In this document: positions 32,428 through 45,663 of the stretch, piece after piece
Layout of the letters: each line of letters opens with the position of its first letter
How positions within the stretch are numbered: position 1 is the stretch's first letter
Source: Pagrus major
Taxonomy: Eukaryota; Chordata; Actinopteri; Spariformes; Sparidae
DNA length: 64,000 nt
Assembly: GCF_040436345.1 (NCBI RefSeq)
Contig: NC_133223.1
Span: 23,819,410-23,883,409 of the forward strand
Reading direction: 5' to 3'
Translations under genes and position numbers: made by a program
Notes under the pieces: generated by a model
Database searches by the model: none
What the model was told of the DNA's origin: nothing
The model's input: only the letters and a program-made list of their open reading frames with translations

Positions 32428-35400
32428 AAAGCTATAAATTAAAAACTAATATAAACTCATTTCACCCCTCACATCCTTTATCCCAATAATCTGTGGAGCA
32501 GGATTATATGCTGGTGGTGGTGGTCGTACCCCAGAAAATCTCCCTCTTTTCACAGCTTAATGTTGGCAGGTATGCATAGTATGATAGCTGGGATTTAAAT
32601 GACTGAAAAACATTTTTTACAATATATTAGCGCATTTATTTTTTACCTGCTTATTCATACCGCGTGAAACAGTATATGTGTTATTTATTTAATTGTGGCC
32701 CAATATATTTTCATAATTTATACACCCTTAGAATGTGTTTTGACAACAGTCTGTTTATTATTTAAAGGTACGAACACTTTTGTCATCAATTACTGTGAGC
32801 AGCAAAGTTGGAACATAAATCTTTTTGCAAATTTGTAGCTTGAGGCAAAAGCAGAAGAGGGGAGTGAAGCCTGCCATGCATAGTTTTGCCTTTAGCACAT
32901 AATGCAGTCTATATTTTACACAGTATTTACAGTACAGCCTTTTCACAAAAGAAGGGTAAATATTGATATATAAGGTAAATTATATGGACATGACAGGAGT
33001 GAATATATTTCTCTGGCAATAGTATAATTTGTTATATTTTGACTAGCAGCCTCGAAACTGAATGTAATTTGGAAATGAATTTGTTTTCAGAAGATGAAAT
33101 CTGACACATGATCTTTGGGAATTTACACTTCAAAGAAATCTGTTTTGTTGCCAGCAAAGAGCAGAATCCATTCCTCGCCAAATTAGGGTTAAAGAGCCAC
33201 ATGATATTTTGAGTTAATTAGTGTATTAATCTAAATATTGAATATTTAGCGGGTTTGTGGTTACAGCTATTAAGGTCACTTATCATGCAGTGAGAGTGGA
33301 AAGGTATCAGCTTCATGAAGTGAAATTCCCCTGGAGGAAAAGCCAGATTCAATAACCTCTGAAGCAAATATCAGCAGCCAAAAGTATTACTAAATGAGCA
33401 AATTGTTTGCCTTTTTAGACTGCATGGCCCCTTAACACTGAGCAACATCAACACAAGCTGCCAAATCCACAGCAGCCACATATCGCCAGCTAATGAAGTT
33501 GTTTCGGCTAATGTGTTGGCAAAAATATGCCTCCGTGCAAATTATCATTCATTTGGAGATGTGTTCTGGCCACCTGATGACTGAGGTGTGATAATCATTT
33601 TGTTCTGCTTTGGTCCCACCGGCTCTTAAGAGAAAAATATGTAAGACTTTAGCTTGCCAGATGCTCCAACGTGTTCGCCGTCTAGCTGCTAAATTTTGCT
33701 GTCTGCTGCTCAGCGCTGGGCTGTTACCATACAGTGGAGGTAGGTGTTGTCAGATCCTGCCTCTGAAAACAGCTGCGATCAACCCCGTCTCCTTAAAATG
33801 ATGTTCCTTTTTTTATTTGCAAACTTTTCACCATCAAATGCATTTCATTTGTTTTCCTACGTTATCCACTCTTGGCAACTGAATCGCGGTTAACAGTTTT
33901 GTTTTGTTTTGTAGCTGAAATCTTACAACAGGTGTAAGGTTGGTTGAAAGTCCTGTGCTTTACCATTCAACCACAACAACCTCTTCCCTGACTTTAGTGT
34001 TGTAACATGTATGGATGTCACATTTCTATTGTTTAGGGTCCCTTAAAATCAGTTTTGGCGAAGAAAATTCACAAAAATACCTAATTTCATATCTGTATCC
34101 AGATTACACAGGACACTGTTGAGGCTTATCGTGGAACTTGTGAGAAATTGTGTAGTCTGTCGGCATACTGTTTTCTCCTGCTGTTTGCCCCCCATACATA
34201 TGTCTATAAGTTTAGCTGCCAATAAAACAACATATGATATAATGTGTAGTAGTCATGGGAATTCTGTCTCTTTGTAGCGATCCAGATCATGTGGTTCAGC
34301 TCAGCATAAAGAACCAGCTCTTTTGGCTCCCTAATGGCTCTTCACTTAGTGCCACTTCTGGCTTTTACAATTCAGCCAAATTTAGCAATGTGTTGACCTA
34401 TGATGGGTATACGTACACATACTGTATATCATAATTCTGCATTATGTTTGGTATAAAAAACCTTAAATACTGTAAAAACATCAAACAAAAGAGAAGAAAA
34501 ATGTCTCTTGACTCGTTCAGGTCACAAATCACTAATATGTAGGTTACTTAAATTAATAAAATAATAAAAAAACACAACTCCTGTTTAATCTTGACCTTCA
34601 AAATGAGACTGTGTCTGAGCTGAGTGTAAATAAAAGATGTGTAACTCTTAATAATTTGGGTGGAAATCAATAATGCAAATAGAACAGGAGGCTAGTGGAA
34701 AAACGAGTCAAATTGCTCTGGGTATTGCATCTTGAGCTGGTTGTGGATGTCATAGGAGAAAAATGCAAAATGCAATGACAAAGGATAAAGCGATTGACAA
34801 AAACAGCACATATCATGCAGCCCTATTGGATCAGATTAAAATACATTCAGTGTTGAAAGTCGATTAAAAGCAATAAGAAAGCTTTTGAGAAAAATCTGAA
34901 AAGCATCCTTATAGTAGCTGATTGGAAGGGGGAAGAGACTGAATGCCATCCCCCTTTGTTCGCAAAATGACCAAACTGCACCCCCATTGTTAACCTGCCA
35001 TACCCACTTTCCATCATCTCGCAGGGAGCGCAGGGGCAGACGGGTCCTTTAGTTGAACATGTTAGTCTTGTCTGCCTGAGTCATTGATCCTTTATCTGAC
35101 TGAGGTTTGTGCAAGTCAGAATCACTGGCCAGACTATGGCTCTGAAATAACAGCAGCCCGACTGTGCTGTGTTTGATAGATCCATTGCGCTGTCCTTGGT
35201 GCTGAAATCGTAATTGGGCCTTTTTCTCTCTCCGCCCCACACTTGTGTTACTGTGTATGTACCTTCGTGATCAAAGTGTTAAGTCACATGTAGTTACAGA
35301 AGAGCAAGAGGATCATAGAGACACACTGCTGTCTGTATTATCCCTGTAATATTTCTATGATCATCCAGTAGCATCTGTGTGGCTGATAAAACACCCCCAG

Positions 35401-38249
35401 ACCCCAGGGGGTTAGGCTAACCCTACTCCTGATCCTCCAACGGGGCCATTTTCTATATTAACAATTAACCTGACACCTACTGCTCCCTTGGCCACGAGCA
35501 TTAACTTCTGAGACAGTCACGGACTTCAGCCCTTCCGTTCCTGTCTACTGTCAAGTCTCACACAGCGTCAGGTTGTTCATGAGGTAGAAACTTGCAACAC
35601 GGAGAGCCCAGTGTATCATACATCCAACCACCACGACTGCCCCCTGACTCTAAATCTTCTTAGTCTTTTTACCACTGCACTAGAGGGGTGCTTTAAAAAA
35701 GTGTAGACTAAACACACACCTACAGTGTCAAACTGCCATTTTGTACACCCCTATTATATAACATAAATCTAAAAAGCTCCAGCAGCAGAGGTGAGTAATT
35801 CTCAGTGATTTCAGCACTTTGAGAAACCATGTTATTCATTAATGCAGCTTTAAGTAAGTGTATATAGTAACAGTGTGTTCATATCAACTTCTCAGAGTAT
35901 CAACAGATTGATACACTGTGGATGTATGTTTGTCACAATCATGTGTGATGAGTATGAAACAATTGTCCAACTGTAACTCACACACATATTTATTTGCACA
36001 TACTTTGTGTATGGAAACAGGGGTTTTGAGCATCTTTAGTAAACAACTTTGCGTGTGACTTGTGATTTGCATAAATAACCCCCAAACACACACAACCAAA
36101 CATAATTAGCCACAATACTGACATAATTAGCCACATGAATTAATATAAGTGCACCTCAAGCATGGTTCCTCTAACCAGCGGGAGCTAATATCCTCTGCCA
36201 ATGTTCATTTCCACAAGAGTTAAGCTGTAACGAGGGCACCTTAGTGTAAATGGACTGGGTGGAGGCAATCACGCAGACTGACGGGAGGTCCATGAGAAAA
36301 ACGTGGAAATGCAATTTTTCAGTGCCCTTTGATGGCATGGCCCTGCTCTGTGTTACACCAACATCAAGCAACCAGCAACAGTATGAGAAAAATCCTATGT
36401 TGTCCTTGAATGCATCAGTAGGAGGAGGTAATGTTTCACTTGAAAAGGACCCATCTTTTCAGTAAATCTTCTCGCAGTTGTTTGTGCAGATCAAGGTTAC
36501 ACTGACGGAGGTCATTCTGGTAAGAGATGTTTTAATTAAAGTGATGTTTGAAAATGGACTGTCGCAGGATAGGAGCTGGGTAATAAAAAAGGAAATAAGC
36601 AGTTTCTTGGCGCTCCTTCATTATATTATTGTTCTAGGTGGATCCATGTGCGAGAGAGAAGTGGTAGAGAGTATGTGATTCGAAGGGACTGTTGCTTTGT
36701 CGCATGTATTAGTGACATATTTATAGAAAAAAAAAAGATAAAACCTTCAGAAAAGGAACATTAAATTACTGAATCCTCTTTGGATGTGCTGCTGACTCAT
36801 GCTGCATGCTCTCCACTGTTGGAAACAGATGAGTGATTAAAACCTGCAAGGTGACAGACAAGGGAGAAAAGTGCAGCAGCTCGCAGCTTCAGAAGTGAAA
36901 CATGCTCGCTTGAACGTAGCTGCAGGGGTTGAATACATCAAAAATGACCAATTGAATTATGTTATCAGGTGTTGTGATTACGGCCTTTCAAATCAATTTT
37001 TTTTTCGGCAGGTATTGAGACCAGGAACAAATCCCGGTCCATTAGCCTTTGCTCTGCTCACCACTGGCTGCTGATAAAATGCACTGAGAACGTGCCTAAC
37101 ATAGATGAAAAGCCAGGCAGTAGGGGCTCAGTCACTGTGCTGTTTGTGTCAGTATGTTTTCTTTTTCAAATGTAAAGTTGGCTACAAATGACTACATTTA
37201 ATGCCTGAAATACAACATGTGGTTAAGGCGAGCTGAAGACAAGGTCATGTTTCTCTCTGTGAAGTAAAATAAACAAGTGCACAACCATTTTAGAGCTTTT
37301 ATTCACAAATGGTCTTCAGTCAGCCAGATCTCATTTTCACAGACCCTCATCTTAGAGTGTTATGTTTTTAAGTTACTGTTTAGTAAGTGGTTGGATTCTG
37401 AAGGCTGAACCCTAAAGCTTGGGTGAAATATCACTTTCAGTAAAGATTAAGGGCCCGTAAACATAAACAACACGATGCAATGATATGTGTCGCTTGTTTT
37501 TCTTCAAATTCAGCTCTACCACTCTCTAACACCCTGAAGTAATGCATTAAATAATTTAAGTTTTTACCTTGAGAAAATGTCTTAATCCTGTTTATTCTGA
37601 AATAGACTGAATTGATATCAAAATGAAATAAGACACAGTAATACAGTAGGAGAAAATGTTAAATAAATTCACGTTACTGCAGTGAATGACACAAGCCGAA
37701 GAGGTAAGTACAGAGTTTTGCTCGACAAAAAGTTCAATAATATGTGCTTATGCATACAATTCTTCTTTCTAGTGGCACGATTCTGCAAAATAATCACTTC
37801 AGACTTGAACTGGTCACTGAATCGTTAGTGACCTGAAGTGGAATTACTATACGTTGCACCAGCTTGTAATATTATTGCAATCCAGTGAATGAGTATGTCT
37901 GTGAGTCATAACTTAGCAGGCAGGTCATCCAGAAATCCAATTTTTAACAAGCGGAAAATCTGCCTGTCGGCTAAAATGATTTTTACATGGTCCAACAATA
38001 GCATATAATGTATGTCCTCTTATCGTCGTATTGTTAGACTCACTAAGACTCTCGTGCAGCATAACCTGTTGTTTTAATCGTTTCTATAATGACAATGACA
38101 AATCTGAAATGCCTAGAAGAGCTATTTCTGATTAATTGTTGGATTAACAATGAGGGACAAAAGCTCAAAATCATTTTTACTCTCCAGCCACTTCCAAATG
38201 GACCAGCTAGTTCCTAATGTGTGAAGGAGATTCCCAGGTCACAATAGAG
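32428..38249. other. No gene seen; long unassigned stretch
   Basis: About 5.8 kb with no supportable exon and no confidently named repeat. Short frames are scattered on both strands. The AT-rich blocks at 33050-33600 and 36470-37080 look unique rather than repetitive and are candidates for conserved non-coding sequence, which only alignment could show. Confidence 0.25.
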
Positions 38250-38532
38250 CAGGGGTCACCGACCTTTTTGAGACTGAAAGCTACCTCAAAGAAAGACAGT
38301 AATATGGAGGGCCACTTGTTTGGTCAGTTTACCTTGAAAGCAACATTATGTGACTTGTTTTAATCGGACAAAATGCCAACTTCTACATAATGTTGCTTTA
38401 ACTAATGGATACTATACATTTAGTAGGCTACATGTGTTAGGACACAGTGTAGGTTTAAGGTGCCCTGCGGGTAATTCATGTGCTCACAGCGGGCTACCAG
38501 GCCGCTCACCGGCACAGTGTTGGCTACCACTG
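38250..38532 (+). mobile_element. hAT-like element with terminal repeats, interrupted by a MITE
   Basis: The left end is CAGGGGTCACCGACCTTTTT followed by GAGACTGAAAGCTACC. The right end is CAGTGTTGGCTACCACTG, whose reverse complement CAGTGGTAGCCAACACTG aligns to the left end. CAGGGGTCACCAACC-type termini are typical of hAT elements in vertebrates. The interior is non-coding and contains MITE copy 2 (38335-38400). No clean 8-bp target duplication is visible. Confidence 0.7.
38335..38400. mobile_element. TAAAGCAACAT MITE, copy 2 (66 bp, nested)
   Basis: Ends GAAAGCAACATTATGTGAC and TCTACATAATGTTGCTTTA with only about 28 bases between them; the inner bases ACAAAATGCCAACT match the right subterminal region of copies 1 and 3. 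It is an extreme internal-deletion derivative lying inside the hAT-like element, so it inserted later than that element. Confidence 0.8.
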
Positions 38533-41500
38533 TGATAACTCAGAGCATTGAGGAGATATGGTTCATAAATGTTGAAAACCAGCAGTCAGTGCTGACAACT
38601 GACTGTGGTTTTCACCATAACAAAGACAGGTAACAGTAGGCCATGCTAAAACTTTCATTTTTAGGTTTCGTTCATACCCCAGTTTACTTTGGTTCACAAC
38701 ATGCTTCTTTTCATATTGATGCTGGCGTGAATTGTGTATTAGCATGTTTAATTTGGTTTTGGTTTTATATTCACATACCCCACAACGATGGGAGCAATAC
38801 TGGCATATTGTCCTTGTCTTTTCCTCAACTCTCTCTCCATGGCCACTGATTTAAAGGACGCAGGCACGTCTTCCAGCTCCGGCATTACATTTGTGGTCGC
38901 CATAGCGTGACTGAGTCGCAGACCAATCAGCATGTTGTGCTAACCTCAGCACATGTTGCTGAAGATGTAAAGTTAAAGTTTCCAGGTGAAACTTTGGTCC
39001 TAGATTACGCATATTGATCTATAATTGACAGATCCTAAGTCCTGCCCCCTCCTAGTTTCTGTTGCTAGGTCAGACAAGCTCTAGCTCTCTAATGTTTCAT
39101 TAGGTTTTAAGTTTCCGGGCAGAACCAACATTTTAGGAACTTTAATGTTGGATTACATGCATCAATACATGATCTGTTAAATCTCTATTGATAAGTAAGA
39201 AGTTTTGTGTGTTTTTTCTAAAAGATGAGCAAACAACAGGTTAGCAAGAACATGTTATACTATAAACTGTATCTCATCAGCCCACGTTCATTGGTCATTG
39301 GCGATAAAGGAAACGCTTCTATTAGTCATTCATTTAACCTCTAATGTTTATTTGTATTAAATTCTACATGGACTTAAAGACAGCGTGTTAGTGACAGTTA
39401 CTCCTGGGCTTCCGTGCAAAAGTTGACCCAGTACTCAGTCAAAACTAATTACAGATCCCTTTAAAATGATTTTGGCAATGACCAGATGATCAAATAAGAC
39501 AAAGAGGGAGTCAGTTAATGGATGCTTCTTGTAAATCCAACGTAGACCGACCCAACCCTTTCTGGTCAGAACTTTCATTTCCGTATTATTGAATGATGTT
39601 AGGCAGCATCCTCACAAAATATTATTGACATTAAAATGCTCATTAAGCCACAAATCCTTTCCTAATCTAATACTGTCTAATGCCTAAACAATTTTATCCA
39701 CCCATACCAACAACTCAGCCCAATCCAAACCTTTATTAGTTTGGATTTCAGCTTGGATTTACCGTCGATGATGTTTGTCTTTTCTGTATTTCACACAAGT
39801 TTTTTAATCAGCCGTTGCTGGCCAATTTTTGCATTTGTTGGAGTTAATCAGATGTGTCACATCAGTTGGCAAAAAACATACATTTGGTCAATACGACCAG
39901 AACATCCAGATGGTCTAGTAGCGAGATGATTTGCTATTCCAGACCACTTCTCTGTCACAAGCTCATACTGACACCAAACTGAGGACATACTGAGTGTGGC
40001 TCCTTTCCAGCACAGATTAAAAGAGCAATAAAACTGGGCCTGAAAAGCTCAGGGGACAAACCTAAAGGAGATTCGCACATCAGCCGAAGCAAAACAGTCT
40101 TAAAAGTCTTTAGGGAAGACAGGATGGATGTATCAAATTTTCATCTATATCTCTTTCAAACAATCTCATCCCCCAAAACACACAAGATATCGGGAACTTA
40201 TTGCGATTTTCATCCATCGAATCTACCATGACATACACATTGAGGCCCATACAAATACTCGTGCAAACAGTATCCTGCCTGCATCTACAACCCTCCCACA
40301 CGCACAAAGTTAACAGCTTGTGGAGTAACTTCCAGCAGTAACTGGAACGAGTCGTTCAGGTCACTGCAAATTCTCATGGGATGAGTAATCGACAAGTGCT
40401 GCACAATCAAATGCATTTTTACACGTGTGAATCAGTCGAGGCACTAAAACTTGCCGCATCACTTTCAATCAGATCAAGTAGGACTCATTTATCGAGCATT
40501 CAGGATTGATTTGACCCTTGATGGTCGATGAAGAACTCCTGAACTGACTCATAAGTCGTGTGCGAGTCCCCCAGCAACCAAAACTGAGCCGAAATGGAAT
40601 GAGTGAATAATTGGAAGTTGTTCCTAACCCAAACTGCAGAGTGCCCCTGGGAATAGCCTCTGCGAAATTTGTATTCAAAACTGTTGTCCTTTTAGGAGAG
40701 CACTGAACTCCCTTTTTGGAGTGCAACACTTTTAGTGCCCATCGTTCAAGGCTGGACTTGCTGCTATGTGACTTGCTGCCCTGAGTCTTGACTGAGGATC
40801 CCAAAACTCACCTAGCAATAAGCAAACATGTTAACTTTGATCTTAAACATTCATTTATCAATAAATGCTCAGTTTGTTGTGTCCATGCAGTTTGAAATAT
40901 CAGGCTCAGATTTATGAGCGCGGACAATTTTGTGTTGAATAATCAAAGCAAAGAGTGGGAATTTCACCCATCAGCTTTCATTGATGTCCAGTTTGTGATA
41001 AGTGCAGAAGCTCCGAGACGAGTCCTTTGTGTGGATCCTATTTTAATGGCTACTTTACATAAAGGCATATGCATGTAGGCTGAGTGAGTGATGTACATTG
41101 GCCTGCTGGTAATTCCATTCTGACAAATTGATTTTTTTTGTTTTGCCATAGCAACACAGCCTTCAGGATGGTGAGGCTGGTTGGTTGGTTGGTCAGTCTG
41201 TTCTTCAAAAGCAGCAGAAATGTGCATCTTTTCTGTAACTAAATTTGGAAAACACAACAGCTGTATCTCTGGCAGCTCTCGGTATGCACAAGCTACTTAA
41301 TGCTTGTTGTTTCATTCTGGTGGGGATCTATTATTAATAAATATATCTGAACTTGACAGATGGGAACGCAGTTGCACAATGTAAATAAGGAAGCAAGACA
41401 AAAACTGCTCTGTTCATTCTTGTTAGCAGCTTCGCCATTTTGTTAATTACATAGTTTTACATGAGACATGAGTTGCATCAGTCAAGAGATAAAGTAGCTT

Positions 41501-42565
41501 TATCTTTTAAAGAGAAACATCCTGATGATAAACTGGAAAGAGACTGCCCTTCTGAGAGGAAGCATCATTTGTTTCAGCCAGTGATCCAAAACAACATTTG
41601 TTTTATGTTCATTGAAAAAGCCCCCTGGCGGAAGCAAAGGAGGAAGTCGGGTGACATTATTAAAGAGCAACAAAGTCTAGGGAGGGTGTCGGGGTCGATG
41701 GATGAATCGGCAAGATATTCTACCTTTAACATAGGAGGCCACTGTTGTTTGTAGTTTCCCATCAACAGGCAACTTTTTTCTTATTTAAAAGCATGGGCAC
41801 ATATGCTATAACCATAACTTTATAATTGCAATTTAATTATTACATTGCTGTTGAAGACCCCCTTTAATTAACACATTCTCTAGTCATTTTGACCCAAATC
41901 ACAATGTTTCAAAGTTAATATTATTTTAATCCAAATCATGACCTTTCCCTTAACCTAACAAAGTTGACTTTGCGCCTAAACTGAACCAAACCTTAACCAA
42001 ACTCCTCCACCAATTTGGAGGACTAGTTGACTGGAAATGTTCGACTTCACGAGTTAATGAGGAGCAACTGAATACAACTTTAGTTTTGGTATTGATAGAA
42101 CCGTAGTTCCCAAACAGGGTGTCTGTAGCATGGATAGCTGATCTGAACGGGTTGGGACCAAAGGACTGGGCTGGGATTGACAAAATAAGTGATAAGTAAT
42201 ATTGTGATAACTGATAATAAGTGATGGACCTACTGTCTGTGTTGGGGCTATATGTCCCGTTAAGTACTGAGATTTACTATTACATGACAAGGCTTTGAAT
42301 GCAACACAGAGGCTCTTTGTTACTTTACAAACACAGTGTGTCAGCTAACATTAACTGTGTCGGGCTAAAGTTCGGTTCAACGCATTGAGTTCTGGTCAGG
42401 CTGTTACTACTCTCTCGGACTTGGTGGAGTTCAGACGGAAAAAAGCCACCTCTAGTCTGTAGAACCATTGTCGGGCTGGTGTGCTTACAAGGGGAAAAGA
42501 GTTAAAGTAATCTGATTCACTTGGACACAAACAAGATTGCTGTGATGCTTACGAAGCTATCAAGA
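38533..42565. other. No gene seen
   Basis: Four kilobases of short frames only. A (GGTT)n run of four units occurs near 41178. No exon, RNA gene or named repeat is supported. Confidence 0.25.
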
Positions 42566-42797
42566 TTAAAAATCCAGTGTGTATGATTTAGGGGGATGTA
42601 GGAGCAGAATTGGAATATAACATTCATGTTTTTAATGAGTGAATAATCACAGGAAACTAAGAATCTTTGTGTTTTCGTTACCTTAGAATGAGCCGTTTAT
42701 ATTTCCACCACAGGGGAGAGTGAGACGAGGTGTTTAGCTAGTTGCAATCTGCAACCTCAATGCTAGATGCCATTAGATCGTACACACTGGACCTTAA
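42566..42797. mobile_element. TIR element of the TCCAGTGTGTA type
   Basis: The left end (about 42573-42590) reads TCCAGTGTGTATGATTTAG. The right end reads GATCGTACACACTGGACC, its inverted repeat. Internal blocks such as GTTGCAATCTGCAACC and GAATGAGC are shared with an abundant teleost non-autonomous DNA transposon that I recognise by sequence but cannot name. The size is about 230 bp and it is non-coding. Confidence 0.75.
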
Positions 42798-45522
42798 AGC
42801 CTACCATGTCACAAAATACTCCTCATGCACAAATTGCAAATGGAAGAAATTGTCCGTCTCTCATTTGTTTACCGATCACAAATGTATACACTGGTGAATC
42901 CTACAGGGCTCATGCAAGTATGAATTTTTTTTTTATTAAAAAAGTACATGTCATGTTCGTTATCACAAATGCACGTTGCATATTTGTTGAAAGTGGCCCA
43001 GATAAGCAAGATTTTATGTAATGCTTTTTGCCCCAAAACACAAAATTTTAATGAAGTTTAACGATCAATTGCAAGACTTAACTTGATGACTTGAGGCCTT
43101 TTGTACCTTGTTTCTCCCTTATTGTTACCAGTTGTTAAAAATGTATGGACTTAGGGCTAAGAGCTTTTTTGTCTTTCAAACAGAAAAGGTTTGGGAAGTA
43201 GTCTGGACAGATTTCTTTGGGAAGAAAGGTTCCTATATGACACTCAACAGGAACAGCGGGTATAGAATGGATAGATGGGTGGATATAATAACACATCTTT
43301 GTCCCTCATTCCAGCCTCGAGCCAAACTTTGCGTCCCCACTAGTGAGGCTTTAAGATGAGCAAAAATGTAAGTACGGGATGTTGCGTATCCCATCCAACA
43401 CTCTTCTTTTGTGAAATGTAATGGACGTGGCAGCCTCTAGGCTCCGCTAGTGGTGCTGTGGGCTTTTACTCTTGTTCCATTAGGAGTCCATTTACGGTAA
43501 GGGGCCATCTCTTGGACAGGGGCCACTCTATTAGATGTGACCAGTTGATGGATGGTCTCCTCAGGTCTACTCCAGCCCCTACAGGTTATTCAGAGTTCAG
43601 TGGTAGTTCACCTTTAAAAGTCTCTTAGTGTATAACCCAAAATTAATTTATGCTCAGAAGACAACATCAAGGAAATAGGTGCTCCCTCCATCTGTCTCTT
43701 ACCCTGTTGCAGTCGGTGTTCTCTCACATCACACAGACACACAAACAAACTAGAATCCCTATGGTCGTGCTGCTATTGTTTACTCTATGCCATCTTGGTT
43801 TTGAAGGCCTCTCAAATGTCTTCAAAGATGCATGAAGAAACAATGAGAGCTGTCGAGCATTTGCATACTTTTGGCGGCTAATGCTGGCATAAGAACCACT
43901 AATTTGAATTCTCATCTGTCATGGATTGGTGACAATTAATTAAAAATTGATTCCTGAAGGCTATGGGCCTTTTTGAGGTAGCTGAGAAGCATTTATGCAG
44001 TTACTTTCACAATAGGCAGTGCTAGCAGACACATTAGGGAAACAGAGAGCTCAAATAGGCCTATTTTCATTGTCTGACAGGAATAGGTAAGATGTATCGA
44101 GACATTTTGATTGAGGCTCTCGCCTCGTTTGATATGTCAGTGAAAAGCTGTACATCAGATGTCTGTCTGGGCTTTGTCAGTAGCCTGGGGAAAACAGAAA
44201 GACATGGAGCAAACCCTTAAAGGTCTTTCTTAAAAGCAACATAAGGCGAGATTTTAATGAAGAATGTACTCGTCCCATCGATCAAATTAATGCGCTAGGA
44301 CCGTGAGGGCTGCACAAACTGCATTTGTTCTGATGATATTATGTGGTAAAGACAGACAGCTCTTTCACAGGAGAGGACAAAGTGAAATTTAAGAGTAAAT
44401 ACCACTCACTCTCAAAGAACATAAGGCCCTCCACTTTGAGGGTTGTTACATTATTTAATATTATCAGGAGTACAAATAGCAAACAGCAGAAACAGCCGTG
44501 TAAAAAGAGAAACATAGGGCCTACTTAAGAATATTGAGCTGTGTAGGTTGTCCATGTACCAGCCATATTCAACTACAGATATTATAAAAGCCTTTTACAT
44601 TCAAGCAATGTTTTATTATCGATCAATAAACTTTCAGTTCACCACTGAGATCCAACAAAACACATTTACCCAAGCACGCCACTCCATCATAATATAAACC
44701 AAGAGGGAAACTGTTGTAATAAATAAGCAACAATGTCTCCTACACCTTCAAATTGGCTCATTTACAGCATTTAGTTTACAACTTGCATGTCACAGGTTAT
44801 AATTCACTGTTTGCAGTTTGTGAAATATTCATAGCACAATGCAAGAACACCTATTTAAAAGGTGATTCAGTTGCTGCATACAGCTTTTCTCACTTTCTTT
44901 CTCTCTTTTCCCTTTGGCACATATTGGTAAAAGGCGTGCTGTGTAAAGTTCAATTAAATCATCTCTCAGGATTTCTCAAATTTTCAGCTACAGTGGCTTT
45001 CACTTTTCGGGGTCAACCATGTGCAAATATTGATGTCACATGCAGATTAACATAAAAGTCGTCAGGATGCTTTTATCTTTTCTCACCTGGACTCCTGTAA
45101 TGCACTCTGGGAAAATCAGTGGAGTGGAGAGCTTTTATGAATGCTTGACATGTGTTGCTGTTTTTTACCGTTTGCACCCTTGCCATTTTATGTTTTACAT
45201 TTGCTGTTGCCAAATGGTCTTTCAGTCTCGTTTTTTTTTTTTTTTTTTACATGTTTTGACTGTTGTTACTGCTTCTCTTCTCTTTTGCTTCTTGTTTATT
45301 GTTTGTGCTGTTGTTTTTTTTCCTTGCAAAGTATTTTCTAACCCCTTTTAAGTAAACTGTAAATAAGGATTATTATTACTACTAAAGCGGTGACGGTGCT
45401 GCAGCTCAAAGATATAAGATAGCAATAATAATGTTGTTTCTTTGTAACTGGCTGACATCAAACATGTCATCTTAAGGGATATATAAGAGATAGATAAGGG
45501 TGATTTCACCAATTTTCACATA
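42798..45522. other. No gene seen
   Basis: No supportable gene. A T-run (45231-45249) lies within low-complexity T/C-rich DNA at 45150-45340, which produces spurious hydrophobic frames. The stretch 44220-44530 is non-repetitive and could be conserved, but this is untested. Confidence 0.25.
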
Positions 45523-45663
45523 TTAAAGCAACATTATGTAACTTTTTTACATCTGACAAATTGTTACAGACCTGGCATTTGTATTTACGACTGTGGAGTT
45601 GCACTCAGAAACTGTGGGGGGCGCCAAATCGCACAAAATGCCAATTTCTACAAAATTTTGCTT
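45523..45663. mobile_element. TAAAGCAACAT MITE, copy 3 (about 141 bp)
   Basis: The left end TAAAGCAACATTATGTAAC is identical to copy 1, as are the following TTTTTTACAT bases. The right part, GCCAAATCGCACAAAATGCC and then TTCTACAAAATTTTGCTT, is a decayed version of the copy-1 right end. About 130 bases of copy-1 interior are missing. Confidence 0.8.

Noticed and set aside
34250..34390. Possible repeat containing CAGCTCTTTTGGCTCCC
   Set aside because: It resembles a dispersed fish repeat, but no ends or paired arms could be defined.
45040..45351. Hydrophobic Cys/Phe-rich frames
   Set aside because: They are produced by T/C-rich low-complexity DNA with a long T run.
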